Part shown: positions 28,052 through 37,871 of the stretch, piece after piece
Numbering within the stretch: position 1 is the first letter of the stretch
How the letters are laid out: each line of letters opens with the position of its first letter
NCBI RefSeq assembly: GCF_007954405.1
Contig: NZ_CP042344.1
Coordinates: 2,170,001-2,234,000 of the forward strand
DNA length: 64,000 nt
Direction of reading: 5' to 3'
Source of the DNA: Comamonas flocculans
GTDB taxonomy: Bacteria > Pseudomonadota > Gammaproteobacteria > Burkholderiales > Burkholderiaceae_C
Notes under the pieces: generated by a model
What the model was told of the DNA's origin: nothing
What the model saw: only the letters and a program-made list of their open reading frames with translations
Database searches by the model: none
Position numbers and translations under genes: made by a program

Positions 28052-29752
28052 TCAAACCACGATCGCGTCCAGCGTCGAGGAGGCATCGGGCGGGCGGCTG
28101 GAGGCGCGGAAGGTGAGGGTGAAGGCATTGCCCTGCACCGTGCCGCGCGCCAGCTCCAGCGCGCGGCGTGCGTAGTGCAGCGTGGCGCCGTGGCGCTGGC
28201 ACAGCTCGCGGCAGATGTACAGACCCAGGCCGCTGGAGCGGCTTTCGGACGAGAAGAAGGGCTCGAACAGGTGCTGCTGCACCGAGCGGTCCAGCGGCGC
28301 TCCGTCGCTCCATACCTGTACCGTTGCCGGCCGTCCGACGCTGCCCTGGGTGATGAGCTGCAGCGCGTCGGCCTCTGTGCTCGCGTAGCGCGCCGCGTTG
28401 TCCAGCAGGTTCACCAGCACGCGGCGCAGGTGTTCGGGGTCGAAGACCACCTGCGCCTGGCGTGCCAGCAGATTGAGCGTCACCGCGGTGCCGGGGTGGG
28501 CCGCCTGCCAGTCGGCGGCGATGCGCTGCACCGCCTCGTCCAGCACCAGCGCGCGCGAACTGGCGTTGCCCATCTGGTGGTGCACCCGGGCGATGTCGAG
28601 CACGTCTTCGGTGATGCGTGCCAGGCGCTCGGCGTTTTGCGCCACCATGGCCGACAGGCGCTGCTGCGCCGGGTCGCTCAAGTCCTCGGCCAGCAGTTCA
28701 TTGGCCTGGATGATGGCGGCCAGCGGGTTGCGGATCTCGTGGGCCACCGCGGCCGACATGCGTCCCATCGCGGCCATCTTCTCGGTGCGCAGGCGCGCTT
28801 CCATCTCGCGCAGGTCCTGCAGGAACATGACGCACAACTGTTCCTGTTCGTCGCGTGCGCCGGGCTGCGCGGTACTGGTCAGCCAGGTGCGCACGCGCAG
28901 CACCAGCGGACTCTGGCCCTCGTGCGTGATGGTCACGTCGGCCGCCTGCGATTGCAGCTCGCAGCAGGTCTGGTGCGCAAGCTGCAGCAGCGGGCGCCAG
29001 CGCAGGTCGGGGGCCAGCGGGAAGGGCAGGGGCTCGTCGCCCTTGCGATCCATCAGCACCAGTGCCACGGGGTTGGCCAGGCGCACGCGCCCGTGCGGGT
29101 CCAGCACCAGTACGCCGTCGCTCACATGCTGCATCACCATGTGGCTGATGGCCGCCTGGGTGTGCGCGGCGATGCGGCTCTGGCGCGCATGGTGCTGTTC
29201 GTGCAGCAAGCGCGTGGCCAGCTGGTGCGCGAGCCAGGCGACGATGAAGTAGGCGGTGCCGGTGAGCGCGGCGCCCAGGTAGGCGCCGGTCGTCTCGGTG
29301 CCGCCGCGCCAGCCGGTCCACCAGGCCAGGGCCAGCAGCAGCAGCGTGGCGGCGGCTGCGCCGCCCAGGGCCACGCTGCGATTGCCCAGCACGCCCGCCA
29401 TCAATACGGCAAAGCCGAACAGCGGCGTGTAGCTCATAGGCTCCTGCGTCTGCATCTGCAGCAGCTGCAGCCCGGTGTAGGCCAGCAGGTCCACGCCTAT
29501 GGAGGCGAGCCAGGGCCAGGCGGAAGTGCCGGGCCAGTTGTCCGAGCGCGGCCACGAGCGCAGCGCGAGCGTGGCCGCAAGATAGGCGCCGCTGGCCAGC
29601 AGCAGGCGCGCGGTCACCGGCTGGCCCAAGGCCAGTGCGGCCAAGTGCAGTCCCAGCAGGGCCAGCGCCACCAGCACGCGTGCGGAGAGAAAACCGCTCC
29701 ACAGGCGTGCGCTGCCCTGGGCGCTGCCGGGGCTGAGGGTGCCGCGTTTCAA
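28052..29752 (-). CDS. pilS: Sensor histidine kinase PilS
   Basis: PilS is the inner-membrane kinase partner of PilR. The 566-residue product has about six membrane helices in the first 200 residues, a PAS-like domain (VMQHVSDGVLVLDPHGRVRLAN), a HisKA H box AAVAHEIRNPLAA and an HATPase domain with NLLDNAARYAS and SSGLGLYICREL. The start is taken as TTG at 29752 because it overlaps the previous stop in TTGA, which couples the two genes; the frame is open further upstream but lies inside other genes. The order ypjD, small membrane protein, pilS, pilR, ampD is one operon. Confidence 0.92.
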   Translation of the reverse strand: MKRGTLSPGSAQGSARLWSGFLSARVLVALALLGLHLAALALGQPVTARLLLASGAYLAATLALRSWPRSDNWPGTSAWPWLASIGVDLLAYTGLQLLQMQTQEPMSYTPLFGFAVLMAGVLGNRSVALGGAAAATLLLLALAWWTGWRGGTETTGAYLGAALTGTAYFIVAWLAHQLATRLLHEQHHARQSRIAAHTQAAISHMVMQHVSDGVLVLDPHGRVRLANPVALVLMDRKGDEPLPFPLAPDLRWRPLLQLAHQTCCELQSQAADVTITHEGQSPLVLRVRTWLTSTAQPGARDEQEQLCVMFLQDLREMEARLRTEKMAAMGRMSAAVAHEIRNPLAAIIQANELLAEDLSDPAQQRLSAMVAQNAERLARITEDVLDIARVHHQMGNASSRALVLDEAVQRIAADWQAAHPGTAVTLNLLARQAQVVFDPEHLRRVLVNLLDNAARYASTEADALQLITQGSVGRPATVQVWSDGAPLDRSVQQHLFEPFFSSESRSSGLGLYICRELCQRHGATLHYARRALELARGTVQGNAFTLTFRASSRPPDASSTLDAIVV

Positions 29753-29976
29753 GCGGGGCCCTGGTCGCGGTGGGCGCTGCAGCAGTAAAACTGCCCGTCC
29801 TGCGCCAGCGCATCGGCCTGGGGCAGGTGCAGGCCGCAGCGGGCACAGGCCACCATGGCCTGCGGCTTCCTGAGCCGGCGCGGCGCCGTCGCGCCTTGCG
29901 AGGGTGGCTTGCGGCCGCTGCGCGTGAGCGCGTAGAGCAGCACCACGATGAGGAGGATCAGCAGGTATTTGCTCAT
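29749..29976 (-). CDS. Small membrane protein of the PP0621 type
   Basis: The function is unknown. The 75-residue product has one N-terminal membrane helix (MSKYLLILLIVVLLYALTR) and a C-terminal zinc-ribbon-like part with two cysteine pairs (CARCGLHLP ... CCSAH). It overlaps the ypjD stop by 4 nt (ATGA) and its own stop overlaps the TTG start of pilS. This arrangement, next to pilS, is what I know of the PP0621 family in betaproteobacteria. A zinc-binding accessory role is only a guess. Confidence 0.8.
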   Translation of the reverse strand: MSKYLLILLIVVLLYALTRSGRKPPSQGATAPRRLRKPQAMVACARCGLHLPQADALAQDGQFYCCSAHRDQGPA

Positions 29977-30779
29977 GCCGAACGTCCCAGCACGACCTCC
30001 AGCACGAAGCGCGAGCCCACGTAGGCCAGCAGCAGCAGCGCCGCGCCCGCATACAGCACGCGCCTGGCCTTGCGTCCACGCCAGCCGAAGCGCGCGCGCC
30101 CGACCAGCAAGATGGCGATGGTCAGCCAGGCCAGCAGCGAAAACACGTTCTTGTGGTCCCAGCGCGGCGCATGGCCGTAGAGCTGCTCGCCGAACAGCCA
30201 GCCTTCGGCCAGCGTGGCGCTGAGCAGAACGAAGCCGGCGGTGATGAAGCGAAAGGTCAGGCGCTCCAGCGCCAGCAGCGGCAGCCTGCCGGGCACCTGC
30301 TCGGCCTGGCGTATGCGCTGCTCGGCGCGGCCCATGAGCCAGGCGTGCACCACGGCCGCCGCGATCAGGCCGTAGCTGGCGATGCCCAGCGTCAGATGCA
30401 GCGCCAGCCAGGGAGATGAGCGCTCCTGCAGCGCGAGCCCCGGAAAGACGGCGGCTGCGAGCACCACCACGGCGGCGAGGATGGCCATGCCGACCACCGC
30501 GCCGCGCGACTGCATCTGCGGCAGCACCTGGTGCTCCACCGCGTAGGTGGCGAGCACCAGCCACAGCGTCATCGACAGCGCCGGCGCAAAACCGAAATGC
30601 GGGGTGCTGCCCAGCACGCCGGCAGCCAGCGCCAGCGCGTGCAGCAGCCAGCCCGGCGTCATGGCCAGGCGCTGGGCGCGGCCCGACACCTGGCGTCCCA
30701 TGAAGACCGGCACCAGATAGGCGAGCGCCGCCGCGCCTGCCAGCGGCCATCCCGGCGATGATGCGGTCGGTAAAATCAT
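29973..30779 (-). CDS. CcsA/YpjD-type cytochrome c assembly membrane protein
   Basis: This is an integral membrane protein of the CcsA/CcmC heme-handling family; the YpjD branch has no proven role. The 268-residue product has eight hydrophobic segments and the family's histidines and tryptophans, including LALHLTLGIASYG and the WDHKNVFSLLAW motif that corresponds to the WWD-like region. It is the first gene of the operon leading to pilS-pilR-ampD and diverges from ffh over about 80 bp. Confidence 0.88.
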   Translation of the reverse strand: MILPTASSPGWPLAGAAALAYLVPVFMGRQVSGRAQRLAMTPGWLLHALALAAGVLGSTPHFGFAPALSMTLWLVLATYAVEHQVLPQMQSRGAVVGMAILAAVVVLAAAVFPGLALQERSSPWLALHLTLGIASYGLIAAAVVHAWLMGRAEQRIRQAEQVPGRLPLLALERLTFRFITAGFVLLSATLAEGWLFGEQLYGHAPRWDHKNVFSLLAWLTIAILLVGRARFGWRGRKARRVLYAGAALLLLAYVGSRFVLEVVLGRSA

Positions 30780-30860
30780 GGTCCCGTCAGTTTAGCCTCT
30801 GGCCGTCGTGGCTGGAGCGCCACCCATTGGGGCCCAGCCGCCCCGCAGGAGCACCACCGC

Positions 30861-32234
30861 ATGGCGTCCGCCCTTACCGACAAGCTCTCGCGCCTGGTCA
30901 AACAGATGCGCGGCCAGGCGCGCATCACCGAAGCCAACGTGCAGGACATGCTGCGCGAGGTACGCATGGCGCTGCTGGAGGCGGACGTGGCGCTGCCGGT
31001 GGTGCGCGACTTCATCGCGCGCGTCAAGGAAAAGGCGCTGGGCCAGGAGGTGCTGGGCAGCCTGAAGCCCGGGCAGGCACTGGTCGGCATCGTCAACAAG
31101 GAGCTTGCGGCGACCATGGGCGAGGGCGTGGCCGACATCAACCTGGCCGCGCAGCCGCCCGCCGTCATCCTGATGGCCGGCCTGCAGGGCGCGGGCAAGA
31201 CCACGACCACCGCCAAGCTGGCGAAACACCTGCAAGAGAAGCGCAAGAAGAAGGTGCTCACCGTCTCGGGCGACGTGTACCGGCCGGCCGCCATCGAGCA
31301 GCTCAGGACCGTGACCGCGCAGGCCGGGGCAGAGTGGTTTGCCTCCGGCCCCGAACAGAAGCCGCGCGAGATCGCGCTTGCCGCACTGGACTATGCAAAG
31401 AAGCATTTCTTCGACGTGCTGCTGGTCGATACCGCCGGGCGCCTGGCCATCGACGAAGTGCTGATGCAGGAAATCAAGGAGCTGCATGCCGTCCTGAACC
31501 CGGTGGAGACCTTGTTCGTCGTCGATGCGATGCAGGGCCAAGACGCGGTCAACACCGCCCGCGCCTTCAAGGAGGCGCTGCCGCTCACCGGCATCGTGCT
31601 CACCAAGCTCGATGGCGACTCGCGCGGCGGCGCGGCGCTGTCGGTGCGACAGATCACCGGCGCGCCGATCAAGTTCGCGGGCGTGTCGGAAAAGCTCGAC
31701 GGACTGGAGGTCTTCGACGCCGAGCGCCATGCCGGGCGCATCCTGGGCATGGGCGACATCGTCGCGCTGGTCGAGCAGGTGGCCCAGGGTGTGGACATGG
31801 AGGCGGCGCAAAAGCTCGCGGCCAAGGTCAAGAGCGGCGACGGCTTTGACCTCAACGACTTCCTCGGCCAGCTGCAGCAGATGAAGCAGATGGGCGGGCT
31901 GTCCAGCCTCATGGACAAGTTGCCCGCGCAGCTTGCCGCCAAGGCCGGCCAGGTGGACATGGGCAAGGCCGAGCGCGACATCCGGCGCAAGGAAGGCATC
32001 ATCTGCAGCATGACGCCGCACGAGCGCCGCCGCCCCGACATCATCAAGGCCACGCGCAAGAAGCGCATCGCGGCCGGCGCGGGCGTGCAGGTGCAGGAGG
32101 TGAACCGCCTGCTCAACGAATTCGACCAGATGCGCACCATGATGAAGAAGATGAAGAGCGGCGGCCTGATGAAGATGATGAAGAAGATGGGCGGGATGAA
32201 GGGCATGCCGGGCATGCCGGGCATGCCGTTCTGA
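30861..32234 (+). CDS. ffh: Signal recognition particle protein Ffh
   Basis: Ffh is the SRP54 GTPase that binds signal peptides and 4.5S RNA and targets membrane proteins to the Sec translocon. The 457-residue product has the N domain, the G domain with P-loop GLQGAGKTTTT (from residue 107), DTAGRL and TKLDGDSRGG, and the M domain with the RNA-binding region and a methionine-rich end (GGMKGMPGMPGMPF). Length is normal. It diverges from ypjD. A dispersed element lies between it and the next gene. Confidence 0.98.
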   Translation: MASALTDKLSRLVKQMRGQARITEANVQDMLREVRMALLEADVALPVVRDFIARVKEKALGQEVLGSLKPGQALVGIVNKELAATMGEGVADINLAAQPPAVILMAGLQGAGKTTTTAKLAKHLQEKRKKKVLTVSGDVYRPAAIEQLRTVTAQAGAEWFASGPEQKPREIALAALDYAKKHFFDVLLVDTAGRLAIDEVLMQEIKELHAVLNPVETLFVVDAMQGQDAVNTARAFKEALPLTGIVLTKLDGDSRGGAALSVRQITGAPIKFAGVSEKLDGLEVFDAERHAGRILGMGDIVALVEQVAQGVDMEAAQKLAAKVKSGDGFDLNDFLGQLQQMKQMGGLSSLMDKLPAQLAAKAGQVDMGKAERDIRRKEGIICSMTPHERRRPDIIKATRKKRIAAGAGVQVQEVNRLLNEFDQMRTMMKKMKSGGLMKMMKKMGGMKGMPGMPGMPF

Positions 32235-32249
32235 GGCCCATGAAAGCAA

Positions 32250-32300
32250 GAGTGTTTTTGGCCTCTGGCGCTTTCTGGCAAGGCGCTGGCAGCTATTGAA
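32250..32300 (-). repeat. Dispersed element copy 5 (between ffh and the DSD1-like gene)
   Basis: Read on the minus strand the segment runs CAATAGCTGCCAGCGCCTTG ... GCGCCAGAGGCCAAAAACAC, a clear match to the element. It fills most of the 79-bp intergenic space. Confidence 0.55.
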
Positions 32301-32313
32301 TTCGGAGTATTTC

Positions 32314-33591
32314 ATGGCGGCGGATTTCCGGCTGGACGCATCGCTCAAGGGTTATCCGCCCGCTGCCGCGCCCTGCCTTGCCAGCGAGATCGGCGGGCAG
32401 GGCTGGAACGTGCTCGCCGGCGACCTGCCGCTGCCGCTGGCAGTGCTGCGCCGCGGCGCGCTGGCGCACAACCTTGCGTGGATGCAGCGCTACGCGAGCG
32501 CGCGCGGCGTGGTGCTGGCGCCCCACGGCAAGACCACGATGTCGCCCGAGCTGTGCGCCATGCAGCTGGCTGCCGGCGCCTGGGGCCTGAGCTTTGCCAA
32601 CGTCTGGCAGGCGCAGCTGGGTGTGGCCGCGGGCGCGGTGCGCATCGTGATCGCGAACCAGGTATTGCAAGATGCGGATCTCGATGCGCTGGATGCGCTG
32701 CTGGCCAGCCATGCGGGATTGCGCGTGTACTTTCTTGTTGATTCTTTGCGCCAGCTGGCCTTGATCGAAGACTGGGAACGCCGCCATGCCAGCGCGCGGG
32801 TGTTCGACGTGCTGCTGGAGCTGGGTGTCCCGGGCCAGCGCACGGGCTACCGTACGCACGAGCAGGCGCTGGCGCTGGCCCGCGCGGCTGCGGCCAGCAC
32901 GGCGGTGCGCCTGTGCGGCATCGAGTGTTACGAGGGGCTGCTTGCCACCGGCGACAGCGCGCACGACGCGCTGGCCGTCACCGAGCTGGTGCGGCGCGCC
33001 CTGGCGCTGGCGCGCGCCGTGGATGCCGAAGACCTGTGGGCCGCGGGCGAGGCGCAAATCCTGCTTTCCGCGGGCGGCTCGGCGGTGTTCGACCTGGTGC
33101 TGCCGCTGCTGCGGGCACAGGGGCTGTCGCGCCCCGTCACCGGCGTGCTGCGTTCGGGTTGCTACCTCACGCACGACCATGGCAACTACCAGCGTTTCGT
33201 GCATCTGGTGGCCGAGCGCGAAGGCTTGCGAGACAGCCTGCAGCCCGCGCTCACCGTCTGGGCATTGGTGCAGTCCGTGCCGGAACCCGGCCTGGCGTTG
33301 CTCAATGCAGGGCGGCGCGACCTGTCCTTCGATATCGACCTGCCCAAGCCGGTGCGCTGGGCCGCGGCCGCCACGCGCGTTGCGCGCCCGGCGCCCGAGG
33401 GCTGGAAGATCAGCGCGCTCAACGACCAGCACGCCTACCTGCGCTTTCCCGCCGGAGCCGCTGCACCGGCTGTGGGCGACCGCGTGGAGCTGGGCATTTC
33501 CCACCCCTGCACCACCTTCGACAAGTGGCGCTGGATGGCGCTGGTGGAAGACGATGGCGCGGTGAGCGGCGCCATCCATACCTGTTTCTAG
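32314..33591 (+). CDS. DSD1-like PLP-dependent amino acid deaminase (D-serine/D-threonine type)
   Basis: This is a fold-type III PLP enzyme of the alanine-racemase-like/D-serine dehydratase group. The 425-residue product has an N-terminal barrel with the PLP lysine in [12 protein letters not shown] and a C-terminal beta domain with [11 protein letters not shown], the His/Cys zinc site of eukaryotic-type D-serine dehydratase. The likely reaction is deamination of a D-hydroxy amino acid to a keto acid and ammonia; the exact substrate is open. The ATG at 32314 is preferred over an upstream TTG because GGAG lies before it. Its TAG stop shares CTAG with the convergent miaB stop. Confidence 0.88.
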   Translation: MAADFRLDASLKGYPPAAAPCLASEIGGQGWNVLAGDLPLPLAVLRRGALAHNLAWMQRYASARGVVLAPHGKTTMSPELCAMQLAAGAWGLSFANVWQAQLGVAAGAVRIVIANQVLQDADLDALDALLASHAGLRVYFLVDSLRQLALIEDWERRHASARVFDVLLELGVPGQRTGYRTHEQALALARAAAASTAVRLCGIECYEGLLATGDSAHDALAVTELVRRALALARAVDAEDLWAAGEAQILLSAGGSAVFDLVLPLLRAQGLSRPVTGVLRSGCYLTHDHGNYQRFVHLVAEREGLRDSLQPALTVWALVQSVPEPGLALLNAGRRDLSFDIDLPKPVRWAAAATRVARPAPEGWKISALNDQHAYLRFPAGAAAPAVGDRVELGISHPCTTFDKWRWMALVEDDGAVSGAIHTCF

Positions 33592-34925
33592 GCGCTCGCC
33601 GTCTCGCGGCAGAGCTCGCCGCGCAGCGTGTAGTGGCGCGCTTCGGTGATGCGCACGTCCACCATCTGGCCGACCAGCGCGGCGTCGGCCGCGAAGTTGA
33701 CCACGCGGTTGCATTCGGTGCGGCCCATGAGTTCCTTGGGGTCGCGCTTGCTCGGGCCTTCCACCAGGATGCGCTGCACCGTGCCCACGCGCTCTTCGCT
33801 GATCGCGTGCATCTGGCGGTCGATGAGCGCCTGTACCTCTAGCAGGCGGCGCTGCTTGACCTCTTGCGGCGTTTCGTCGTGCAGGCTGGCCGCGGGGGTG
33901 CCGGGGCGGGCGCTGAAGATGAAGCTGAAGGAGTTGTCGAAGCCCACTTCCTCGATCAGTGCGAGCAGCTGGGCGTGGTCGTCCTCGGTTTCGCGCGGAA
34001 AGCCGATGATGAAATCGCTGCCTATGGCCATGCCCGGGCGCACCGCGCGCAGCGCGGCGATGGTCCTCTTGTACTGCGCGGCGGTGTAGCCGCGCTTCAT
34101 GTACGACAGGATCTTGTCGCTGCCGTGCTGCACCGGCAGGTGCACGTGGCTCACCAGTTTTGGAATGCGCGCGTAGGCCTCGATCAAGCGCGGCGAAAAA
34201 TCGTTGGGGTGGCTCGTCGTGTAGCGGATGCGCTCGATGCCGGGGATTTCGGCCACGTATTCGAGCAGCAGCGCAAAGTCGGCAATTTCCTTGCTCTTGC
34301 CCATGGGTCCGCGGTAGGCGTTGACGTTCTGGCCCAGCAGCGTGACCTCCTTGACGCCCTGTTCGGCCAGCTGCGCAATCTCGAGCAGCACGCTCTCGAA
34401 GGGGCGGCTCATCTCCTCGCCGCGCGTGTAGGGCACGACGCAGTAGCTGCAGTATTTGGAGCAGCCTTCCATGATCGAGACGTAGGCCGTGCAGCCTTCG
34501 GTACGCGCCGGCGGCAGGTGATCGAACTTCTCGATCTCGGGAAAGCTCACGTCCACCTGCGGGCGGTTTTCCTTCAACCGCGCGTCCAGCATCTGCGGCA
34601 GGCGGTGCAAGGTCTGCGGGCCGAAGACCAGGTCGACGAAGGGCGCGCGCTTGACGATCTCCTCGCCCTCCTGGCTGGCCACGCAGCCGGCCACGCCGAT
34701 CAGTGTGCCCTTGTCCTTGAGGTGCTTGACGCGCCCGAGGTCGGAGAACACCTTCTCCTGCGCCTTCTCGCGTACCGAACAGGTGTTGAACAGCACCAGG
34801 TCGGCCTCGTCGGGGTTGTCGGTGGCTTCATAGCCCCGGGCATCGGCCAGCACGTCCAGCATCTTGCCCGAGTCGTACTCGTTCATCTGGCAGCCGAAGG
34901 TTTTGATGAAGACTTTCTTGCTCAT
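33588..34925 (-). CDS. miaB: tRNA-2-methylthio-N6-dimethylallyladenosine synthase MiaB
   Basis: MiaB is a radical-SAM enzyme that adds the 2-methylthio group to i6A37 of tRNAs reading UNN codons. The 445-residue product has the N-terminal UPF0004 domain with three cluster cysteines ([32 protein letters not shown]), the radical-SAM CxxxCxxC in [13 protein letters not shown] and a C-terminal TRAM domain. Its TAG stop lies in the same CTAG as the stop of the convergent DSD1-like gene. Confidence 0.98.
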   Translation of the reverse strand: MSKKVFIKTFGCQMNEYDSGKMLDVLADARGYEATDNPDEADLVLFNTCSVREKAQEKVFSDLGRVKHLKDKGTLIGVAGCVASQEGEEIVKRAPFVDLVFGPQTLHRLPQMLDARLKENRPQVDVSFPEIEKFDHLPPARTEGCTAYVSIMEGCSKYCSYCVVPYTRGEEMSRPFESVLLEIAQLAEQGVKEVTLLGQNVNAYRGPMGKSKEIADFALLLEYVAEIPGIERIRYTTSHPNDFSPRLIEAYARIPKLVSHVHLPVQHGSDKILSYMKRGYTAAQYKRTIAALRAVRPGMAIGSDFIIGFPRETEDDHAQLLALIEEVGFDNSFSFIFSARPGTPAASLHDETPQEVKQRRLLEVQALIDRQMHAISEERVGTVQRILVEGPSKRDPKELMGRTECNRVVNFAADAALVGQMVDVRITEARHYTLRGELCRETASA

Positions 34926-34999
34926 GGGGTTCTCGCGGGGAAGGGGTCAGGACGGGCACCGGCCAGCGGCACGCAGGCGCGGCGTCCGGGCGCGGTGGC

Positions 35000-35431
35000 T
35001 CAGTGGCGCTGGATGCCGCCGTCCGGCAGTTCGGACTCGAAGCGGAAGTTGCGCAACTGCATGCCGGGCGCGGCGCGCGGGCGCGCGGCTTCGGCCTCGC
35101 TCAGGAGCCAGACGGTGTGCAGCATGCCGGTGGAGCGTTCGATCACGTAGTGCACCGTGAAGGTCTTGCCACGCAGGGTGTGCGCCATGACAAGGCGGTT
35201 GTGCGTGTCGAACACCCGCAGCCCGGGTGCGCTGCGCAGCGGCTGGCCGTTGAGCAGCACGCGCTGTGCCGACTCGAAGGTGACGCTGCCGCGCAGCGCC
35301 GCATCGGGAAAGTTGCGTGCCGCGCCGCCCGAAGGCGCCAGCGGCTGCTGCTGGGCCTGTGCGGGCAGGCCCGGGCCGGCCAGCAGCAGGGCCAGCGCGG
35401 CGGGGGCGAGTAGGCGGCGACAGCGGTTCAT
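35000..35431 (-). CDS. Exported hypothetical protein
   Basis: The function is not recognised. The 143-residue product has a signal peptide (MNRCRRLLAPAALALLLAGPGLPAQA, cleavage before QQQP) and a small mature domain of about 115 residues with RGSVTFESAQRVLLNGQPLRS and VIERSTGMLHTVWLLSEAEA. An alternative ATG at 35440 would add three residues; neither start has a strong ribosome-binding site. Related short exported proteins are common in Comamonadaceae near miaB, recalled and not searched. Confidence 0.7.
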   Translation of the reverse strand: MNRCRRLLAPAALALLLAGPGLPAQAQQQPLAPSGGAARNFPDAALRGSVTFESAQRVLLNGQPLRSAPGLRVFDTHNRLVMAHTLRGKTFTVHYVIERSTGMLHTVWLLSEAEAARPRAAPGMQLRNFRFESELPDGGIQRH

Positions 35432-35462
35432 GGTGTTCATCCAGGGGCTGAAGCGGGGCATT

Positions 35463-36524
35463 TTAGGCGGCGGCCCGCGCCTGGCCGAGCAGCGTCTCGG
35501 CCAGCGCTGCGATGCCCGCATCGGACAGATCGCCAGCGGCGATGCGCTGGCGGGCGTCCCAGCGCGCGAAGTTGCGCTGTTGTGAGCGCCCGTAGTGCGG
35601 GTCGTAGTGACGTGCAATCAGCTCGCCGAACAGCGGGGCGAGCTCGCGCCCATGCGCCCAGGCCTGCCAGCGCTGCACGGTTTTGTGCCCGTGCATTTCG
35701 GTCAGCATCGCAAGGCGCTCGGCCAGCTCTTCGGGTTCGTCGCCGAGGTAGGCATAGTCGCGCAGCAGGTAGCGCAGGCGCTCGTCCAGCGGCGCATCGA
35801 TCTCGATGCAAGGCGCCTGGCGCAGCCGCTGCACCAGCGCCGGCGGTACCGACAGGCGGCCGATGCGCGCGCTCTCGCCTTCCACATAGACGGGTTGCGC
35901 CAGGTCCATGGCCTGCAGCGCGTGCCAGATCCGGGTCTCGAAGTGTTTTTGCGAGGGCTGCTCCACCCCCGGCAGTCCGCCCAGCAGCGAGCCCTTGTGC
36001 CGTGCCAAACCTTCCAGATCGAGCACCTGCGCGCCGCGTGCGGCCAGGGCGTGCAGGATGCGGGTCTTGGCGCTGCCGGTGGCGCCCACCACCGCGCGAA
36101 TCTGCAGCTGCGCCGCACCCGCCTGCAGGCCATCGATCACATGGCGGCGAAAAGCCTTGTAGCCGCCGGCGAGCTGCTCGGCCTTCCAGCCCACCAGGCG
36201 CATCCACTGCACCATGGCGCCGCTTCTCATGCCGCCGCGCCAGCAGTACACCAGCGGGCGCCAGCCGGCGGGCTGCTCGGCAAAGGCGCCGCGCAGGTGC
36301 TCGGCCAGGTGCGCCGCCACCATCGCGCCGCCCACGCGCCGCGCCTCGAAGGCGCCTTGCTGCACGTACAGCGTTCCGACGGTGGCGCGTTCGGCGTCGT
36401 CCAGCACCGGGCAGTTGATCGCGCCGGGGAGGTGGTCTTCGGCAAACTCGGCGGGCGAGCGCGCATCGATCAGCGCATCAAAGCGGCCGATGTCGGCGGG
36501 GCGTATGGGGCAGGGGTGGGACAC
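35463..36524 (-). CDS. mnmH: tRNA 2-selenouridine synthase
   Basis: This enzyme (SelU/MnmH) replaces sulfur by selenium in the wobble 2-thiouridine of some tRNAs, and can geranylate the same base. The 353-residue product has an N-terminal rhodanese domain with catalytic Cys94 in VYCWRGGMRSG and a C-terminal P-loop domain GATGSAKT (147-154). The start is GTG at 36524, giving MSHPCPIRPADIG. It diverges from mrp. Its presence implies a selenophosphate synthetase (selD) elsewhere in the genome. Confidence 0.93.
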   Translation of the reverse strand: MSHPCPIRPADIGRFDALIDARSPAEFAEDHLPGAINCPVLDDAERATVGTLYVQQGAFEARRVGGAMVAAHLAEHLRGAFAEQPAGWRPLVYCWRGGMRSGAMVQWMRLVGWKAEQLAGGYKAFRRHVIDGLQAGAAQLQIRAVVGATGSAKTRILHALAARGAQVLDLEGLARHKGSLLGGLPGVEQPSQKHFETRIWHALQAMDLAQPVYVEGESARIGRLSVPPALVQRLRQAPCIEIDAPLDERLRYLLRDYAYLGDEPEELAERLAMLTEMHGHKTVQRWQAWAHGRELAPLFGELIARHYDPHYGRSQQRNFARWDARQRIAAGDLSDAGIAALAETLLGQARAAA

Positions 36525-36609
36525 GGCAATCGAAGGCGGCGGGCCGCTCGGCTGCAGGCGTGCAGCGGGCCGGTATTTTCGCCCACGCACCGCCGTGGCG
36601 CGGTGGCCT

Positions 36610-36670
36610 ATGAAAATAATAGCTTGTAGCGCTTGCCAACAAAGCGTTTGGGGCATATTTTGCTTGAAAT
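36610..36670 (+). repeat. Dispersed element copy 6 (between mnmH and mrp)
   Basis: The segment ATAATAGCTTGTAGCGCTTG ... AAAGCGTTTGGGGCATATTT and TGCTTGAAAT is one of the fullest copies. It lies in the divergent promoter region of mnmH and mrp and can form an imperfect AGCGCTTG/CAAAGCGT stem. Confidence 0.6.
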
Positions 36671-36749
36671 CACCGCACTTGCTCAAATGGCTAGCCGCCC
36701 TGACTAGACTAGCCGGGTTCACAGACCAGAGGTACGGAAACCACAGGAC

Positions 36750-37841
36750 ATGGCCATTACCGAACAGGATTTGCTGGCGGCGCTCGCCGGCGTGAAGGAC
36801 CCGGTCTCGAGCAAGCCGCTGGCGACGGCCCGCAGCGTGCGCAACCTGCAGGTGGCGGGCGACAGCATTTCCTTCGAAGTGCAGATGGACTACCCGGCCA
36901 AAAGTCTGGTGCCCGATCTGCAGGCGCAGCTGTCGGCTGCGGCGCGCAGCCTGGCCGGGGTGCGCAGCGCGGCGGTGCACATCAGCAGCAGAATTACTGC
37001 ACAGGTGGCGGGGCGCGGCGCGCGCCTGATTCCGGGCGTGAAGAACATCATCGCCGTGGCCTCGGGCAAGGGCGGCGTGGGCAAGAGCACCACGGCGGTG
37101 AACCTGGCGCTGGCGCTGTCGGCCGAAGGTGCGCAGGTGGGCATTCTGGATGCCGACATCTACGGCCCGAGCCAGCCGATGATGACCGGCACCTCGGGCA
37201 AGCCGGAGACGCGCGACGGCAAGCTCATGGAGCCCAAGCGCGCCATGGGGCTGCAGATCAATTCCATAGGCTTTCTGGTGCGCGAGGAGCAGGCCATGGC
37301 CTGGCGCGGCCCCATGGCGAGCAATGCGCTGGAGCAGCTCATCAACCAGACGCGCTGGCAGGACCTGGACTACCTCGTCGTGGACATGCCGCCGGGCACG
37401 GGCGACATCCAGTTGACGCTGGCGCAGAAGGTGCCGCTGACCGGCGCGGTCATCGTCACCACGCCGCAGGACATTGCGCTGCTGGACGCGAAGAAGGGCA
37501 TCACCATGTTCCAGAAGGTGGGCGTGCCCATCCTGGGCATCGTGGAGAACATGGCGGTGCACATCTGCAGCCACTGCGGCCACGCCGAGCACATCTTTGG
37601 CGAAGACGGTGGCAGGCGCCTGGCCCAGGACTACGAGATGCCCTACCTGGGCGCGCTGCCGCTGGCACTGCACATCCGCCTGCAGGCCGACTCGGGCCGC
37701 CCCACGGTCTTTGCCGAGCCTGATGGCGAGGTCGCGCGCCTGTACAAGGCGATGGCGCGCCAGCTCGCGAGCAATGTCGCGCGCCAGGCTGGCAACGAGC
37801 TGCCGGCCTTCCCCGACATCATCATCAGCAAGGACACCTGA
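36750..37841 (+). CDS. apbC: Mrp/ApbC family iron-sulfur carrier ATPase
   Basis: This is a cytoplasmic P-loop ATPase that carries and transfers 4Fe-4S clusters. The 363-residue product has an N-terminal DUF59/FSCA domain (residues 5-80), the deviant Walker A GKGGVGKST (106-114), DMPPGTGDIQLTL, and the cluster-binding CxxC in HICSHCGHAEHIFG. Its length is normal. The gene stands alone between the divergent mnmH and the convergent folE. Confidence 0.95.
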   Translation: MAITEQDLLAALAGVKDPVSSKPLATARSVRNLQVAGDSISFEVQMDYPAKSLVPDLQAQLSAAARSLAGVRSAAVHISSRITAQVAGRGARLIPGVKNIIAVASGKGGVGKSTTAVNLALALSAEGAQVGILDADIYGPSQPMMTGTSGKPETRDGKLMEPKRAMGLQINSIGFLVREEQAMAWRGPMASNALEQLINQTRWQDLDYLVVDMPPGTGDIQLTLAQKVPLTGAVIVTTPQDIALLDAKKGITMFQKVGVPILGIVENMAVHICSHCGHAEHIFGEDGGRRLAQDYEMPYLGALPLALHIRLQADSGRPTVFAEPDGEVARLYKAMARQLASNVARQAGNELPAFPDIIISKDT

Positions 37842-37871
37842 GGGCGGTGTCGCCCCAGCCCTTTGCGCGTC

